From contig JAJFGK010000003.1 of assembly GCA_021776195.1 (NCBI GenBank), positions 7,249-71,248 on the forward strand: 64,000 nt of DNA, in the 5' to 3' direction. A model generated the notes under the pieces. The model was not told the DNA's origin. It searched no databases and saw only the letters and a list, made by a program, of their open reading frames with translations. Origin of the DNA: Kiloniellaceae bacterium (GTDB lineage Bacteria; Pseudomonadota; Alphaproteobacteria; Kiloniellales; Kiloniellaceae). Positions 25,998 through 34,341 of the stretch are shown in pieces; the first letter of the stretch is position 1, and every line of letters starts with the position of its first letter. A program made the translations under genes and the position numbers.

Positions 25998-26666
25998 ATG
26001 GCGATTGAGATCAAACGGCGACTGCGGCTCTTTCGGCGCACCAAGGAGCTGGAAGACCAGATCGACACTTTTTTGAACCAGCTCTCGGAATCCGGGCTTA
26101 TCTTCCGGTCGGCCCTGCGCACCTACCTGAGCGAAGGGCCCGGCGAGGACTTCGAGCGCAAGCTCCATGACGTCAACAGATTGGAAAGCGAGAACGATCA
26201 CCTTCGCCGGATCATCGAAACGCAGCTCTACACCCACACCCTGATCCCGGAGTCCCGCGGCGACGTGCTGGGCCTGCTCGAGAATCTCGACCACATTCAC
26301 GGCATTGTCGAAGGCACACTCTGGCAATTCGAAATCGAAAAGCCGGTCATCCCCCAGGACCTCATCCCCCACTTCGATGAGCTTGTCAGCGTATCCGTCG
26401 AAGCCCTGGAGTCCCTGGTGCTCGCCTCGCGCGCCTTCTTTCGCAACATCGAAGCGGTCGGCGATCACATGCACAAGGTCATGTACTACGAGAAAGAAGC
26501 CGACAAGATCGGGACCAAGCTCAAGCGCCAGCTCTTCGGATCCGACCTGTCGCTGGTCGAGAAGGCCTACCTGCGAAACCTGGCCGATGCCATCGACAAC
26601 GTCGCCGACCGCTCCGAGGATGTGGCCGACCGGCTGGCGATCTACGTCATCAAGCGATCGAACTAG
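25998..26666 (+). CDS. DUF47 (PhoU-like) phosphate-transport accessory protein
   Basis: ATG at 25998 has GGAG five bases upstream and gives 222 residues starting MAIEIKRRLRLFRRTKELED. It is an all-helical DUF47/YkaA-type protein with PhoU-like repeats: conserved segments are LENLDHIHGIVEGTLWQFEIE, VEAVGDHMHKVMYYEKEADKIG-like and the C-terminal LRNLADAIDNVADRSEDVADRL. Proteins of this family are regularly encoded beside PiT transporters and are thought to gate them. The pit gene follows after 15 bp. Confidence 0.93.
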   Translation: MAIEIKRRLRLFRRTKELEDQIDTFLNQLSESGLIFRSALRTYLSEGPGEDFERKLHDVNRLESENDHLRRIIETQLYTHTLIPESRGDVLGLLENLDHIHGIVEGTLWQFEIEKPVIPQDLIPHFDELVSVSVEALESLVLASRAFFRNIEAVGDHMHKVMYYEKEADKIGTKLKRQLFGSDLSLVEKAYLRNLADAIDNVADRSEDVADRLAIYVIKRSN

Positions 26667-26681
26667 AGTCGACGGCGCACC

Positions 26682-28169
26682 ATGGAGATCACCGTCTTCG
26701 TTTTTCTGGCCGGCGGCCTCTTTCTCGGCTGGTCGCTGGGCGCCAACGATGCCGCCAATGTCTTCGGCACGGCGGTCGGCACCCGCATGGTGCGCTTTGG
26801 CACGGCGGCCCTGATCTGCAGCGTCTTCGTGATCCTGGGCGCGGTCATCTCCGGCGCCGGCGCCGCCCACACCCTGGGCAAACTGGGCGCCATCAACGCA
26901 TTGGCGGGCTCCGCCGTGGCCGCCGCCGCGGCCGCCTTCACCGTCTACGGCATGACCCGTCTGGGGATTCCGGTCTCGACCAGCCAGGCCATCGTCGGCG
27001 CCATCGTCGGCTGGAACCTCTTCAGCGGCTTTCCGACCGACAGCAACGCCTTTGCCAAGATCGTCATCACCTGGGTCGCCTGCCCGATCCTGGCGGCCGC
27101 GATTGCCGCGGTTCTCTTCAAGCTGGTGACCTGGATCCTGTCTATCGCCAAGATCCATCTGCTGCGGCAGGACGCCTATACCCGCCTTGGCCTGATCCTG
27201 GCCGGCGCTCTGGGCGCCTACAGCCTGGGGGCCAACAACATCGCCAACGTGATGGGCGTCTTCCTGCCGGGCAATCCCTTTTCCGGCACCGAATGGCCCG
27301 GGCTGTTCCACTTTTCCGGCGTGCAGAAGCTGTTCCTGATCGGCGCCATCGCCATCGCCGTGGGCGTCTTTACCTACTCTCGCCGTGTCATGATGACCGT
27401 CGGCCAGAGCTTGCTGCCGATGTCACCGGTCGCGGCCTTTGTCGTGGTCGTGGCCCATTCCATCGTCCTGCTGCTCTTCGCTTCCCAGAGCCTCGAGGCC
27501 TTTCTGGCCGGCAATGGCCTGCCGACAATTCCCCTGGTCCCGGTCTCCTCCTCTCAGGCCGTGATCGGCGGGGTGATCGGCATCGGCCTGCTGAAGGGCG
27601 GCAAGGGGATCCGTTGGCGCGTCCTGGGCGGCATCGCCTCGGGCTGGGTGACGACACCGCTGATCGCCGGCGTCATCTGTTTCGTCGCCCTCTTCGTCAT
27701 GCAAAACGTCTTCAGCCAGCCAGTCTACCGCGACCACAGCTATCAGTTCTCCGAAGCGGTGACCGAGAATTTGAAAGAAAAGGGTCTGACGGCCAACCAC
27801 CTGGCATCCCTGAGCGGCCGGCACTTCTCCAGCACCCATGAGATGAATGCGGCACTGGAGGAATTGACGGCCCTCACCGACCAGAACCGCGAACTGATCG
27901 TCGAACGTGCGGCCCTGGTCGAGATGGAAGTCGCGCCGGCCGCGCTCACCTCGCTGCGGGCCGCCGATCTCGAAGCGGAACGGTACCTGGCGATCGCGAG
28001 CCTGGCTGGGCGCCGCTTCAGCCATGTCTGGCAATTGGAGGCGGCCTTGGCCAATGCCAGTCCGACCTGGCGCCTCCGGGCGGAGAGTATCGAGAACAAG
28101 ATCTACAATCGCGATCTGCAGAGGCAGCTGGACCTGGTGACGCGGATCTTGAGCCGGCCGGCTCCCTAG
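26682..28169 (+). CDS. pit: PiT-family inorganic phosphate transporter
   Basis: The 495-residue membrane protein has the two signature half-sites of the PiT family: GANDAANVFGTAVGTR near residue 20 and YSLGANNIANVMG near 180. About ten membrane helices follow the usual inverted-repeat plan, and the GIPVSTSQAIVGAIVG and VPVSSSQAVIGGVIGIG blocks match. PiT proteins carry metal-phosphate with protons. After the last helix (near residue 345) there is an unusual soluble helical tail of about 140 residues (ENLKEKGLTANHLASLSGRHF, then VWQLEAALANASPTWRLRAESIEN). The DUF47 gene is directly upstream. Confidence 0.95.
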   Translation: MEITVFVFLAGGLFLGWSLGANDAANVFGTAVGTRMVRFGTAALICSVFVILGAVISGAGAAHTLGKLGAINALAGSAVAAAAAAFTVYGMTRLGIPVSTSQAIVGAIVGWNLFSGFPTDSNAFAKIVITWVACPILAAAIAAVLFKLVTWILSIAKIHLLRQDAYTRLGLILAGALGAYSLGANNIANVMGVFLPGNPFSGTEWPGLFHFSGVQKLFLIGAIAIAVGVFTYSRRVMMTVGQSLLPMSPVAAFVVVVAHSIVLLLFASQSLEAFLAGNGLPTIPLVPVSSSQAVIGGVIGIGLLKGGKGIRWRVLGGIASGWVTTPLIAGVICFVALFVMQNVFSQPVYRDHSYQFSEAVTENLKEKGLTANHLASLSGRHFSSTHEMNAALEELTALTDQNRELIVERAALVEMEVAPAALTSLRAADLEAERYLAIASLAGRRFSHVWQLEAALANASPTWRLRAESIENKIYNRDLQRQLDLVTRILSRPAP

Positions 28170-28210
28170 GTGTGAGTAAACAGCGAGCCCGAATCGCGGT
28201 TGGAAAGCCG

Positions 28211-29398
28211 ATGAAAGAAGACGATCGAGGCAGACCCGACCGTGCCGTCCTGGGCGCCGCCCTGTTGCTGACCGGCAGTCTGGGATCGATTCACGCCTTT
28301 TCCATCTTCATCGAACCCTTCGAAATCAGCCTCGGGCGCAGCCGCGCCGACATCAGCGCGATCTACTCCCTGGCCCTGGTTTGCCTGACCCTGGCCGTCC
28401 TCTGGGGCCATCACCTCTTTGGCCGACTTCGCCCCGGCCCGCTGGCCGCCCTGGCCTGCCTCGCCGCCGCCGGCGGCCTCGGGCTAGCCGCGCTAGGCGA
28501 CAGCTATACCCTGCTGATCGTCGGCTACGGGGTCCTGTTCGGGGCCGCCAACGGCGTGGGCTACAGCTTCGCCCTGCTCCTCGGGGCTCGGGCCTGGCCG
28601 GCGCGCAAGGGTCTCGCCATGGGCGGCGTCACCGCGGCCTACGCCCTGGGCGCGACGATTTTCGTCAAGCTCTTCGCGGTGGCCACGGCCGCTTTCGGGA
28701 CCGCGACGACACTCGCGTCGATGGCAGGGCTGCTCTGTCTGGTCGGCTGCCTGTGCTTTTTGCTGCTGGCACCGCTGGGCCGGGACCAAGCCGCCGCGCG
28801 GGAGGCCGACAGCGATAGTCCAAACGACCGTCCCGCGAGCCGCCGCCTGCTGATCGTCTTCTGGCTCGGTTACGGCTTCGGCACCACGGCCGGTCTCATG
28901 GCGATTGGCCATGCCGCCGGAATCGCGGCGGCCGCCGGCGCGACCGCCGCGGGGATCGTCGCGGGCGCCATGATGATCGCCCTCGGCAACGCGCTGGGCG
29001 GGTTGCTGGCCGGACTGTTGGCCGACCGCCTGGCGATCAGGCACCTGCTGATCGCCCTGCCGATCCTCTCGGCCCTGGCGCTGGCCTTTCTCGCGCTGGG
29101 CACTGGCGCCAGCGCGGCGATTGCCGGCCTCGCGGCGGTCGGCTTCACCTATGGCGCGATCATCGCCGTCACCCCGGTCGCCGTGCTGCGCTATGTCGGA
29201 TCGCGGGCCTATTCCAAGGCCTATGGCCGGGTCTTCACCGCCTGGGGCCTGGCCGGCCTGGCCGGTCCCTGGCTGGCCGGCTGGCTGTACGACGGTAGCG
29301 GCGACTACGGCCTGGCGCTCTGGCTCGCCGCCGCCGCCGCGCTGGTCTCGGTCGGGGCCACGCTGGCCCTGCCGCGCGAGCCTGGCGGGTCAATCTAG
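28211..29398 (+). CDS. MFS transporter (oxalate/formate antiporter-like)
   Basis: ATG at 28211, preceded by GGAAAG, gives 395 residues with twelve predicted membrane helices. A GTG start at 28172, two bases after the pit stop, would add 13 residues. Blocks such as GSIHAFSIFIEPFEISLGRSRADISAIYSLAL and VLFGAANGVGYSFALLLGARAWPARKGLAMGG resemble the OxlT-like branch of the major facilitator superfamily, which carry monocarboxylates. The real substrate is not readable. It may be cotranscribed with pit. Confidence 0.88.
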   Translation: MKEDDRGRPDRAVLGAALLLTGSLGSIHAFSIFIEPFEISLGRSRADISAIYSLALVCLTLAVLWGHHLFGRLRPGPLAALACLAAAGGLGLAALGDSYTLLIVGYGVLFGAANGVGYSFALLLGARAWPARKGLAMGGVTAAYALGATIFVKLFAVATAAFGTATTLASMAGLLCLVGCLCFLLLAPLGRDQAAAREADSDSPNDRPASRRLLIVFWLGYGFGTTAGLMAIGHAAGIAAAAGATAAGIVAGAMMIALGNALGGLLAGLLADRLAIRHLLIALPILSALALAFLALGTGASAAIAGLAAVGFTYGAIIAVTPVAVLRYVGSRAYSKAYGRVFTAWGLAGLAGPWLAGWLYDGSGDYGLALWLAAAAALVSVGATLALPREPGGSI

Positions 29399-29407
29399 CG
29401 CGGCCCG

Positions 29408-30193
29408 TCAGGCGTCGGGAAAGTCCGGCGCGCGCTTGCCCAGGAAGGCGGTCATGCCCTCCTGGCCTTCGTTACCGTGGATCTGACCCGCCAGGGCATC
29501 GGCTTCCAGGGCGAGCTGGCCTTCCAGACCCTCGCTCAGGCTGCTCGCCATCAAGCGCTTCACCGCGGCAAAAGCCCCGCGCGGCCCCTGGGCCAGGGCC
29601 GTCGCCTGGCTCCTGGCCTCGTCGGCCAGCGCGGCGTCCTCGATGACCGCATCGACAAGGCCGATGGCCAGGGCCTCCCCGGCCTCCAGGATGCGGTTGG
29701 TCAGCATCAGGGCCTTGGCCCGGCGCCAGCCGATCAGCCGCGGCAGCAGAAAGGTCGAGCCGCCGTCCGGCGACAGACCGACCCGGGTATAGGCCACGGT
29801 GAAACGCGCCGCGGAGCCCGCCAGCACGATGTCGCCGGCTATCGCCAGGCTGAGCCCCCCGCCCGCGGCCATTCCGTCGACCACCGTGACGACCGGCTTG
29901 GGCATGCGGACCATGAGGGAGACGGCGTTGTGGAACAGAGCCACCATGCGCAGCGTTTCCGCCCGGTCCCGGCTGCCCGCCGGCGAGGTGAAGTGCTTCA
30001 GGTCGCCACCCAGCGAGAAGACCGGCCCGGCCGAATCCAGCTGCACGACGCGCACCGCCGGATCCGCTTCGCAGGCCAACAGATGATCGTAGAGTTCGCC
30101 CAGCAGGGCCGGCCCGAAAACGTTGCCGCTGTCGGGCCGGTTCAGGGTGATCCGTGCAACAGTGTCACGGGTTTCGCAAAGAACATCGGTCAT
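29408..30193 (-). CDS. Enoyl-CoA hydratase/isomerase family protein
   Basis: The 261-residue protein begins MTDVLCETRDTVARITLNRP. It has the crotonase fold landmarks: FSLGGDLKHF (oxyanion loop one) and VDGMAAGGGLSLAIAGDIVLAGSAARF (oxyanion loop two), then RVGLSPDGGSTFLLPRLIGWRRA. The aligned catalytic acid position carries Asp (SPDGG). ATG at 30193 overlaps the acyl-CoA dehydrogenase stop by four bases, so the two act in one acyl-CoA degradation step series. The open frame continues upstream to 30922 in a frame that is only a shadow of the dehydrogenase. Confidence 0.93.
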   Translation of the reverse strand: MTDVLCETRDTVARITLNRPDSGNVFGPALLGELYDHLLACEADPAVRVVQLDSAGPVFSLGGDLKHFTSPAGSRDRAETLRMVALFHNAVSLMVRMPKPVVTVVDGMAAGGGLSLAIAGDIVLAGSAARFTVAYTRVGLSPDGGSTFLLPRLIGWRRAKALMLTNRILEAGEALAIGLVDAVIEDAALADEARSQATALAQGPRGAFAAVKRLMASSLSEGLEGQLALEADALAGQIHGNEGQEGMTAFLGKRAPDFPDA

Positions 30194-31392
30194 GGGCTGT
30201 TCCAACGCCAGAATTCGGCGCCCTCCTGTTCGTAGAAACGCGCGAGCTGCATCTTGTGAACCTCGGAGGCGCCGTCGACCAGGCGGGCCTGGCGCGCGTA
30301 GCGGTAGATCCATTCCAGCCGGGTGTCCTTGGAGTAACCGCCGGCGCCCATGAACTGGATCGCCGCGTCGGTGGCCTTGTGCAGAAGGTCGGCCACATGG
30401 ATCTTCGCCATCGAGATCTCCTTGCGCGCGAAGTCGCCCTGGTCGAGCTTCCAGGCCGCGTGCATGACCAGCAAGCGCCCGACGGTGATGTCGTGGGCCA
30501 GCTCGCCCAGGGTCATGCGCACCGACTCCCGCGCGCCCAGCTTCACGCCGAAGCTCTCGCGCTCGGCCAGATAGGGGCCGGCGATCTCCAGGGCGCGCTT
30601 GGCGAGGCCGAGCCAACGCATGCAATGGGTCAGGCGGGCCGGGCCGAGCCGGATCTGGGTCAACTTCAAGCCGTCGCCGACCTCCATCAGGCGTGCCGTA
30701 TCGGGGATCTCCAGACCGTCGAAATCGAGCTCGCAGTGGCCGCCATGTTCTTCCGGTCCCATGATCGGAATGCGCCGGACCAGGTTCCAGCCCGGCTGAT
30801 CGCGGTCGAAGAGGAAGGCGGTGAGGCCGCGGCGCGGGTCGTCGGAGGTGCGCGCGATCAGGATGAAGACCTTGGCCTCGCCGGCACCGGTGATAAACCA
30901 CTTGCGCCCCTTGACGATCCACCTTTCGCCCTCTCGGGTGGCCCGGGTCAGCATCATCGAAGGGTCGGAGCCGGAGCCGGGATGAGGCTCGGTCATGACG
31001 AAGGCCGAACGGGCCGCGCCGTCGACGATGGGTTGCAGCCAGCGATCCTGCTGTGCCGCCGTCGCGACCTTGCCGAGGACCGAGATGTTGCCGTCGTCGG
31101 GCGCGGCGCAGTTGACGATCACCGGGCCGAAGATGGAGCGGTTGGCCTCTTCGTAGAAGACCGCCCGCTCGACCATCGTCAGGCCTAGCCCGCCGCGCGC
31201 GCGCGCGGCCTGCGGCGCCCAGAGGCCGGCGGCGCGCGCTTCGGCACGACGCTGGTCCAGCAGGTCGAGGCGAATGTTCTCGTGCTCGTCGTAGCTGTCC
31301 GGATCGTCTTCCAGGGGCAGCACGCGCTCGGCCACGAAGGCCTGCAGTCTCTCGCGCAAGCTCTCCAGTTCAGCGGTAACCGTAAAATTCAT
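30190..31392 (-). CDS. Acyl-CoA dehydrogenase
   Basis: From ATG at 31392 (MNFTVTAELESLRERLQAFV) the product is 400 residues, normal for the FAD-dependent family. Visible blocks are AFVMTEPHPGSGSDPSMM and KWFITGAGEAKVFILIARTS (flavin and substrate region). The C-terminal signature is DAAIQFMGAGGYSKDTRLEWIYRYARQARLVDGASEVHK. The FMGAGGYS in place of the more common GGxGY variant resembles longer-chain or ACAD11/FadE-like members. It is upstream of the enoyl-CoA hydratase in a two-gene operon that should convert an acyl-CoA to a hydroxyacyl-CoA. Confidence 0.93.
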   Translation of the reverse strand: MNFTVTAELESLRERLQAFVAERVLPLEDDPDSYDEHENIRLDLLDQRRAEARAAGLWAPQAARARGGLGLTMVERAVFYEEANRSIFGPVIVNCAAPDDGNISVLGKVATAAQQDRWLQPIVDGAARSAFVMTEPHPGSGSDPSMMLTRATREGERWIVKGRKWFITGAGEAKVFILIARTSDDPRRGLTAFLFDRDQPGWNLVRRIPIMGPEEHGGHCELDFDGLEIPDTARLMEVGDGLKLTQIRLGPARLTHCMRWLGLAKRALEIAGPYLAERESFGVKLGARESVRMTLGELAHDITVGRLLVMHAAWKLDQGDFARKEISMAKIHVADLLHKATDAAIQFMGAGGYSKDTRLEWIYRYARQARLVDGASEVHKMQLARFYEQEGAEFWRWNSP

Positions 31393-31551
31393 CAGCCGTG
31401 CCTTTCGTGTCCTGGCCGGTGCACCCGGCCGGCCGGCATTTTCTCCCCCCGGCACGGACGAAACAAGGGACCAGGCCAGCCGCCGACTTGGCGCTTTTCA
31501 CGGCAATCTGCTTGCGGCTACACTCCGCCGCTTTTTTCGAGGGAGCCCGAC

Positions 31552-32700
31552 ATGACCGCACTTGAGCCAAACATCGATCCCGCCGCCAGCACATCCACGG
31601 TGGTGAACTCCTGGAACGAATGGGATCCCTTGAAACACGTCATCGTCGGCGTCGCCGACGGCTGCTGCATTCCGCCGTCCGAACCGGCCTCGGAGCCGAA
31701 AATCCCGGTGGACAGCGACATGCGCGGTCTGCACGGGCCGCGCAGCCAGGAATCGGTGGACCGGGCCAACGCCCAGCTCGACGCCTTCGCCGATCAGTTG
31801 CGCGGCCGCGGTGTCCGGGTCGACCGGCCGACGCCTCTCGACTTCAATCAGGAGAGCGGCACCCCGGAGTGGAGCCACGGCACGATGTTCGGCTGCATGC
31901 CGCCGCGCGATGTGATCCTGACGCTGGGCAGCGAGATGCTCGAGGCGACCATGTCCTATCGCTCGCGCTGGTTCGAGTACCTCTGCTACCGGCCGCTGCT
32001 GCAGCGCTACTTCGAGGAGGACCCGAAGATGCGCTGGGAGGCCGCGCCGAAACCCAGGCTGATCGAGGCCACTTACAAGGCGGGATACCTGTCCGACGAC
32101 ATCACCGTCGAGCAGCGCCTCGAGATGGTCGCCGCCAAGGACTTCGTCACCACCGAGTTCGAGCCCCTGTTCGACGCCGCCGACGTGCTGCGCTTCGGCC
32201 GGGACCTCTTCGTCCAGCACGGCTTCACTACCAACCTGAAGGCGATGGACTGGCTCGGGCGGCATTTTCCCGACCACCGTATCCACCCTCTCAACTTCCC
32301 CGGCGACCCCTACCCGATCCATATCGACGCCACCTTCACGCCCCTGCGCCCGGGCCTCATCATCAACAACCCCGAGCGCCCCCTGCCGGCCGAGCAGCGG
32401 CCGATCTTCGAGAAGAACGGCTGGGAAATCGTCGAGGCAGCCCGCCCCATGCACAACGCGCCGCCACCGCTCTGCTACTCCTCGGTCTGGCTGTCGATGA
32501 ATGTCCTGGCGCTCGACACCAAGACGGTTTTCGTCGAGGCCAGCGAGACCGCGACCATGGAGCAGTTCGACAAACTGGGCCTCGAGGTCCTGCCGGTGCC
32601 GTTCCGCGACGCCTATCCCTTCGGCGGCGCCCTGCACTGCGCCACCACCGACGTTTATCGGGAGGGCGGCTGCGAGGATTATTTTCCCAAGCAGGCCTAG
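31552..32700 (+). CDS. Amidinotransferase, glycine amidinotransferase (AGAT) family
   Basis: ATG at 31552 follows GAGGGAG at six bases; the protein is 382 residues. The catalytic triad of L-arginine:glycine amidinotransferases can be placed: D211 (DAADVLRFGRDLFVQHG), H257 (YPIHIDATF) and C363 (GGALHCATTDV), with spacing close to human AGAT. Such enzymes move the amidino group of arginine to an amine acceptor, as in creatine precursor, streptomycin (StrB) or guanidinium toxin (SxtG/CyrA) synthesis. No biosynthetic partners are adjacent, so the acceptor is unknown. Its promoter region faces the acyl-CoA dehydrogenase. Confidence 0.9.
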   Translation: MTALEPNIDPAASTSTVVNSWNEWDPLKHVIVGVADGCCIPPSEPASEPKIPVDSDMRGLHGPRSQESVDRANAQLDAFADQLRGRGVRVDRPTPLDFNQESGTPEWSHGTMFGCMPPRDVILTLGSEMLEATMSYRSRWFEYLCYRPLLQRYFEEDPKMRWEAAPKPRLIEATYKAGYLSDDITVEQRLEMVAAKDFVTTEFEPLFDAADVLRFGRDLFVQHGFTTNLKAMDWLGRHFPDHRIHPLNFPGDPYPIHIDATFTPLRPGLIINNPERPLPAEQRPIFEKNGWEIVEAARPMHNAPPPLCYSSVWLSMNVLALDTKTVFVEASETATMEQFDKLGLEVLPVPFRDAYPFGGALHCATTDVYREGGCEDYFPKQA

Positions 32701-32851
32701 ATCGAATTCTCAACCCACCCGCGCTCGGAGCCGGGACCGCACTCGATCAATAAAAAGTTGAAAATTCAATCTCTTGCCAATCGAATCTAGATCTTACCTT
32801 CCAGTAGGTTAAGCTCGATCCGTTGTAATTGCTCAATCAAAAGTAATGGAA

Positions 32852-32867
32852 CCGATTACAAAATCGG
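32852..32867. promoter_or_regulatory. Palindrome A upstream of helical-protein pair
   Basis: A perfect inverted repeat CCGATT-ACAA-AATCGG lies in an AT-rich stretch 70-85 bp before the start at 32937. Its centre is exactly 22 bp from that of palindrome B, which would put both on the same face of the helix two turns apart. No T run follows, so it is not a typical terminator for the preceding gene. Confidence 0.5.
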
Positions 32868-32873
32868 AAAAAT

Positions 32874-32889
32874 AGTGACGCCTGTCACT
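32874..32889. promoter_or_regulatory. Palindrome B, CRP-type GTGAC-N4-GTCAC operator
   Basis: A perfect inverted repeat AGTGAC-GCCT-GTCACT lies 48-63 bp before the start at 32937. Its GTGAC-N4-GTCAC core is the same as that of the tss operator at 10672, and it matches eight of ten bases of TGTGA-N6-TCACA. Such a position could act as activator or repressor site depending on the promoter. Confidence 0.5.
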
Positions 32890-32936
32890 TAGCTGCGCGC
32901 GCCATCGAACGAGATCATTGAGTGGGAGGACGTGTC

Positions 32937-34262
32937 ATGGCCGACAAAATGTTCGAAGCCGCGGAGCAGAAAAAGCGGATCCAGCTCTGTAAAAAGGAAC
33001 AGATGAACTTCGCCTTCTGTCCCGGCAAGAAGCCCGATGGGCACAAGTTCGCCCTGGACAAGAACAAGGCACCGAAGATCCTGGAAAAGATTTGCCTGCT
33101 GGAGGGTGAAACCAAGGCGACCAGCTTCGGCCTGGCCGAGGTCGTCGAGGACGAGCTGCTTTTGCGCTGCGAAAAGCTCGCCGCCGGCCTGAAGAAGGGC
33201 GTCCTCTTCAGCCTGAAGCAGGTCAAACAGACCATGCCGGTGCGGATCTTCGATCCCGATGGCAACGAGCTGCTGGAGGATGGTGAGGCGGAGCCGGGCG
33301 CCGCAACTGCGAAGTCCGGCTCTCCCGACGCAACGGACGACGGCATTGCCGCCGGCCAGACCGCAGGCACCAGCGGTGACAAGGCCCGGTGGGCCAAGGT
33401 GCTGGCCGACGTCATGGGACGCGTGAAGGCGGCCCGCGAGGCCGGCATAGAACTGCCCTCGCCGGTCGGGCAGTTGCTCAAGGCCGCTCAGGCGCTGGCC
33501 GAAAAGGACCGCTTCGATGAGGCGATCGCTCAAGCTGCCAAGGTGCGCGACATGATCGAGTCGGCGGGTCGCGCAGCGCCGCCGGCCCCGCCGCCGCCAC
33601 CGGCGGCAGAGCAGCGGCCCGACCCGGGAGATGCCGACGAACGTGCCTCGTTGCTGGACGCGCTCGCCGCCCTGCAGGGCCGGGTCTCCAATGCCGCCGG
33701 GACCAGCCCGCCGCACAAGGACAGCCTGACCAAGCTGTCCGATCTGATTCGCCAGCAGGGCGAGAAGGGTTCGCTGGCAACGGCGCAGGCGCAACTCGAA
33801 AAACTTGGCAAGCTGCTGGACCACATCGAAAAGCAAGATCTGTCGGACGATACCGAGCTGCGCCGGGCCGCGGTGCGCGGCCGTGAGATCTGGACCGCGG
33901 CCAAGGACCAGGCTGACAGCGGAATCAACAAGCTGTTGGCAGCCCTGAGACAACGGAACGACCGAACCTTTGCCGAGATCGGAACGAAGCTCGAAAGCCT
34001 GGCGGCAAGCGGTCTACCCGGCGTGTCCCAGGGCGCGCAGAGCCAGCTCCTGACCGCGTTGCTGGATCTGGAGGGCGGCGGAGCCGACCCCGCCAAGGCC
34101 CGGCAAAGGGCCCTGCGGGCGGTGGAAGCCTATGGGGCGGCCTTACAAGGCAATGAGTTCATCGATCTTTGCGATGACAACCCTTTCGAGATCAAGGTCT
34201 CGATCAACGCGACCATGACCCAGGCTCTGGGTGAGATTAGCGCCGCCCTCCAAGGCAGCTAA
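32937..34262 (+). CDS. Unrecognised helical protein, 441 aa (first of a pair)
   Basis: ATG at 32937 has GGAGG seven bases upstream. I do not recognise the family. Residues 1-105 look like a compact domain with Lys/Phe-rich strands (NFAFCPGKKPDGHKFALDKN, then MPVRIFDPDGNELLEDGE). A Gly/Ala-rich linker follows. Residues about 150-420 are helical repeats with an Ala/Leu/Lys heptad feel (LLKAAQALAEKDRFDEAIAQAAKVRDMIE). One proline run (APPAPPPPPAAEQ) breaks them. The C-terminus FIDLCDDNPFEIKVSINATMTQALGEI looks like a separate conserved end. There is no signal peptide or membrane helix. It is 79 bp before the giant gene and behind twin palindromes. Confidence 0.85.
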   Translation: MADKMFEAAEQKKRIQLCKKEQMNFAFCPGKKPDGHKFALDKNKAPKILEKICLLEGETKATSFGLAEVVEDELLLRCEKLAAGLKKGVLFSLKQVKQTMPVRIFDPDGNELLEDGEAEPGAATAKSGSPDATDDGIAAGQTAGTSGDKARWAKVLADVMGRVKAAREAGIELPSPVGQLLKAAQALAEKDRFDEAIAQAAKVRDMIESAGRAAPPAPPPPPAAEQRPDPGDADERASLLDALAALQGRVSNAAGTSPPHKDSLTKLSDLIRQQGEKGSLATAQAQLEKLGKLLDHIEKQDLSDDTELRRAAVRGREIWTAAKDQADSGINKLLAALRQRNDRTFAEIGTKLESLAASGLPGVSQGAQSQLLTALLDLEGGGADPAKARQRALRAVEAYGAALQGNEFIDLCDDNPFEIKVSINATMTQALGEISAALQGS

Positions 34263-34341
34263 AACCGGGACCCGATGCCGGTCGCATCGCGCGGCGGCAA
34301 GTGCGGGGACCCGAGAAACGGAGATTTAGGGGAGACCTACG

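Noticed and set aside
29408..30922. Single 504-residue frame covering the enoyl-CoA hydratase and upstream
   Set aside because: Only the last 261 residues match a family. The rest is an Arg/Gly/Pro-rich shadow of the acyl-CoA dehydrogenase on the same strand.
32701..32851. Rho-independent terminator after the amidinotransferase gene
   Set aside because: Palindrome A at 32852 has short arms and no following T run; no other strong hairpin was seen.
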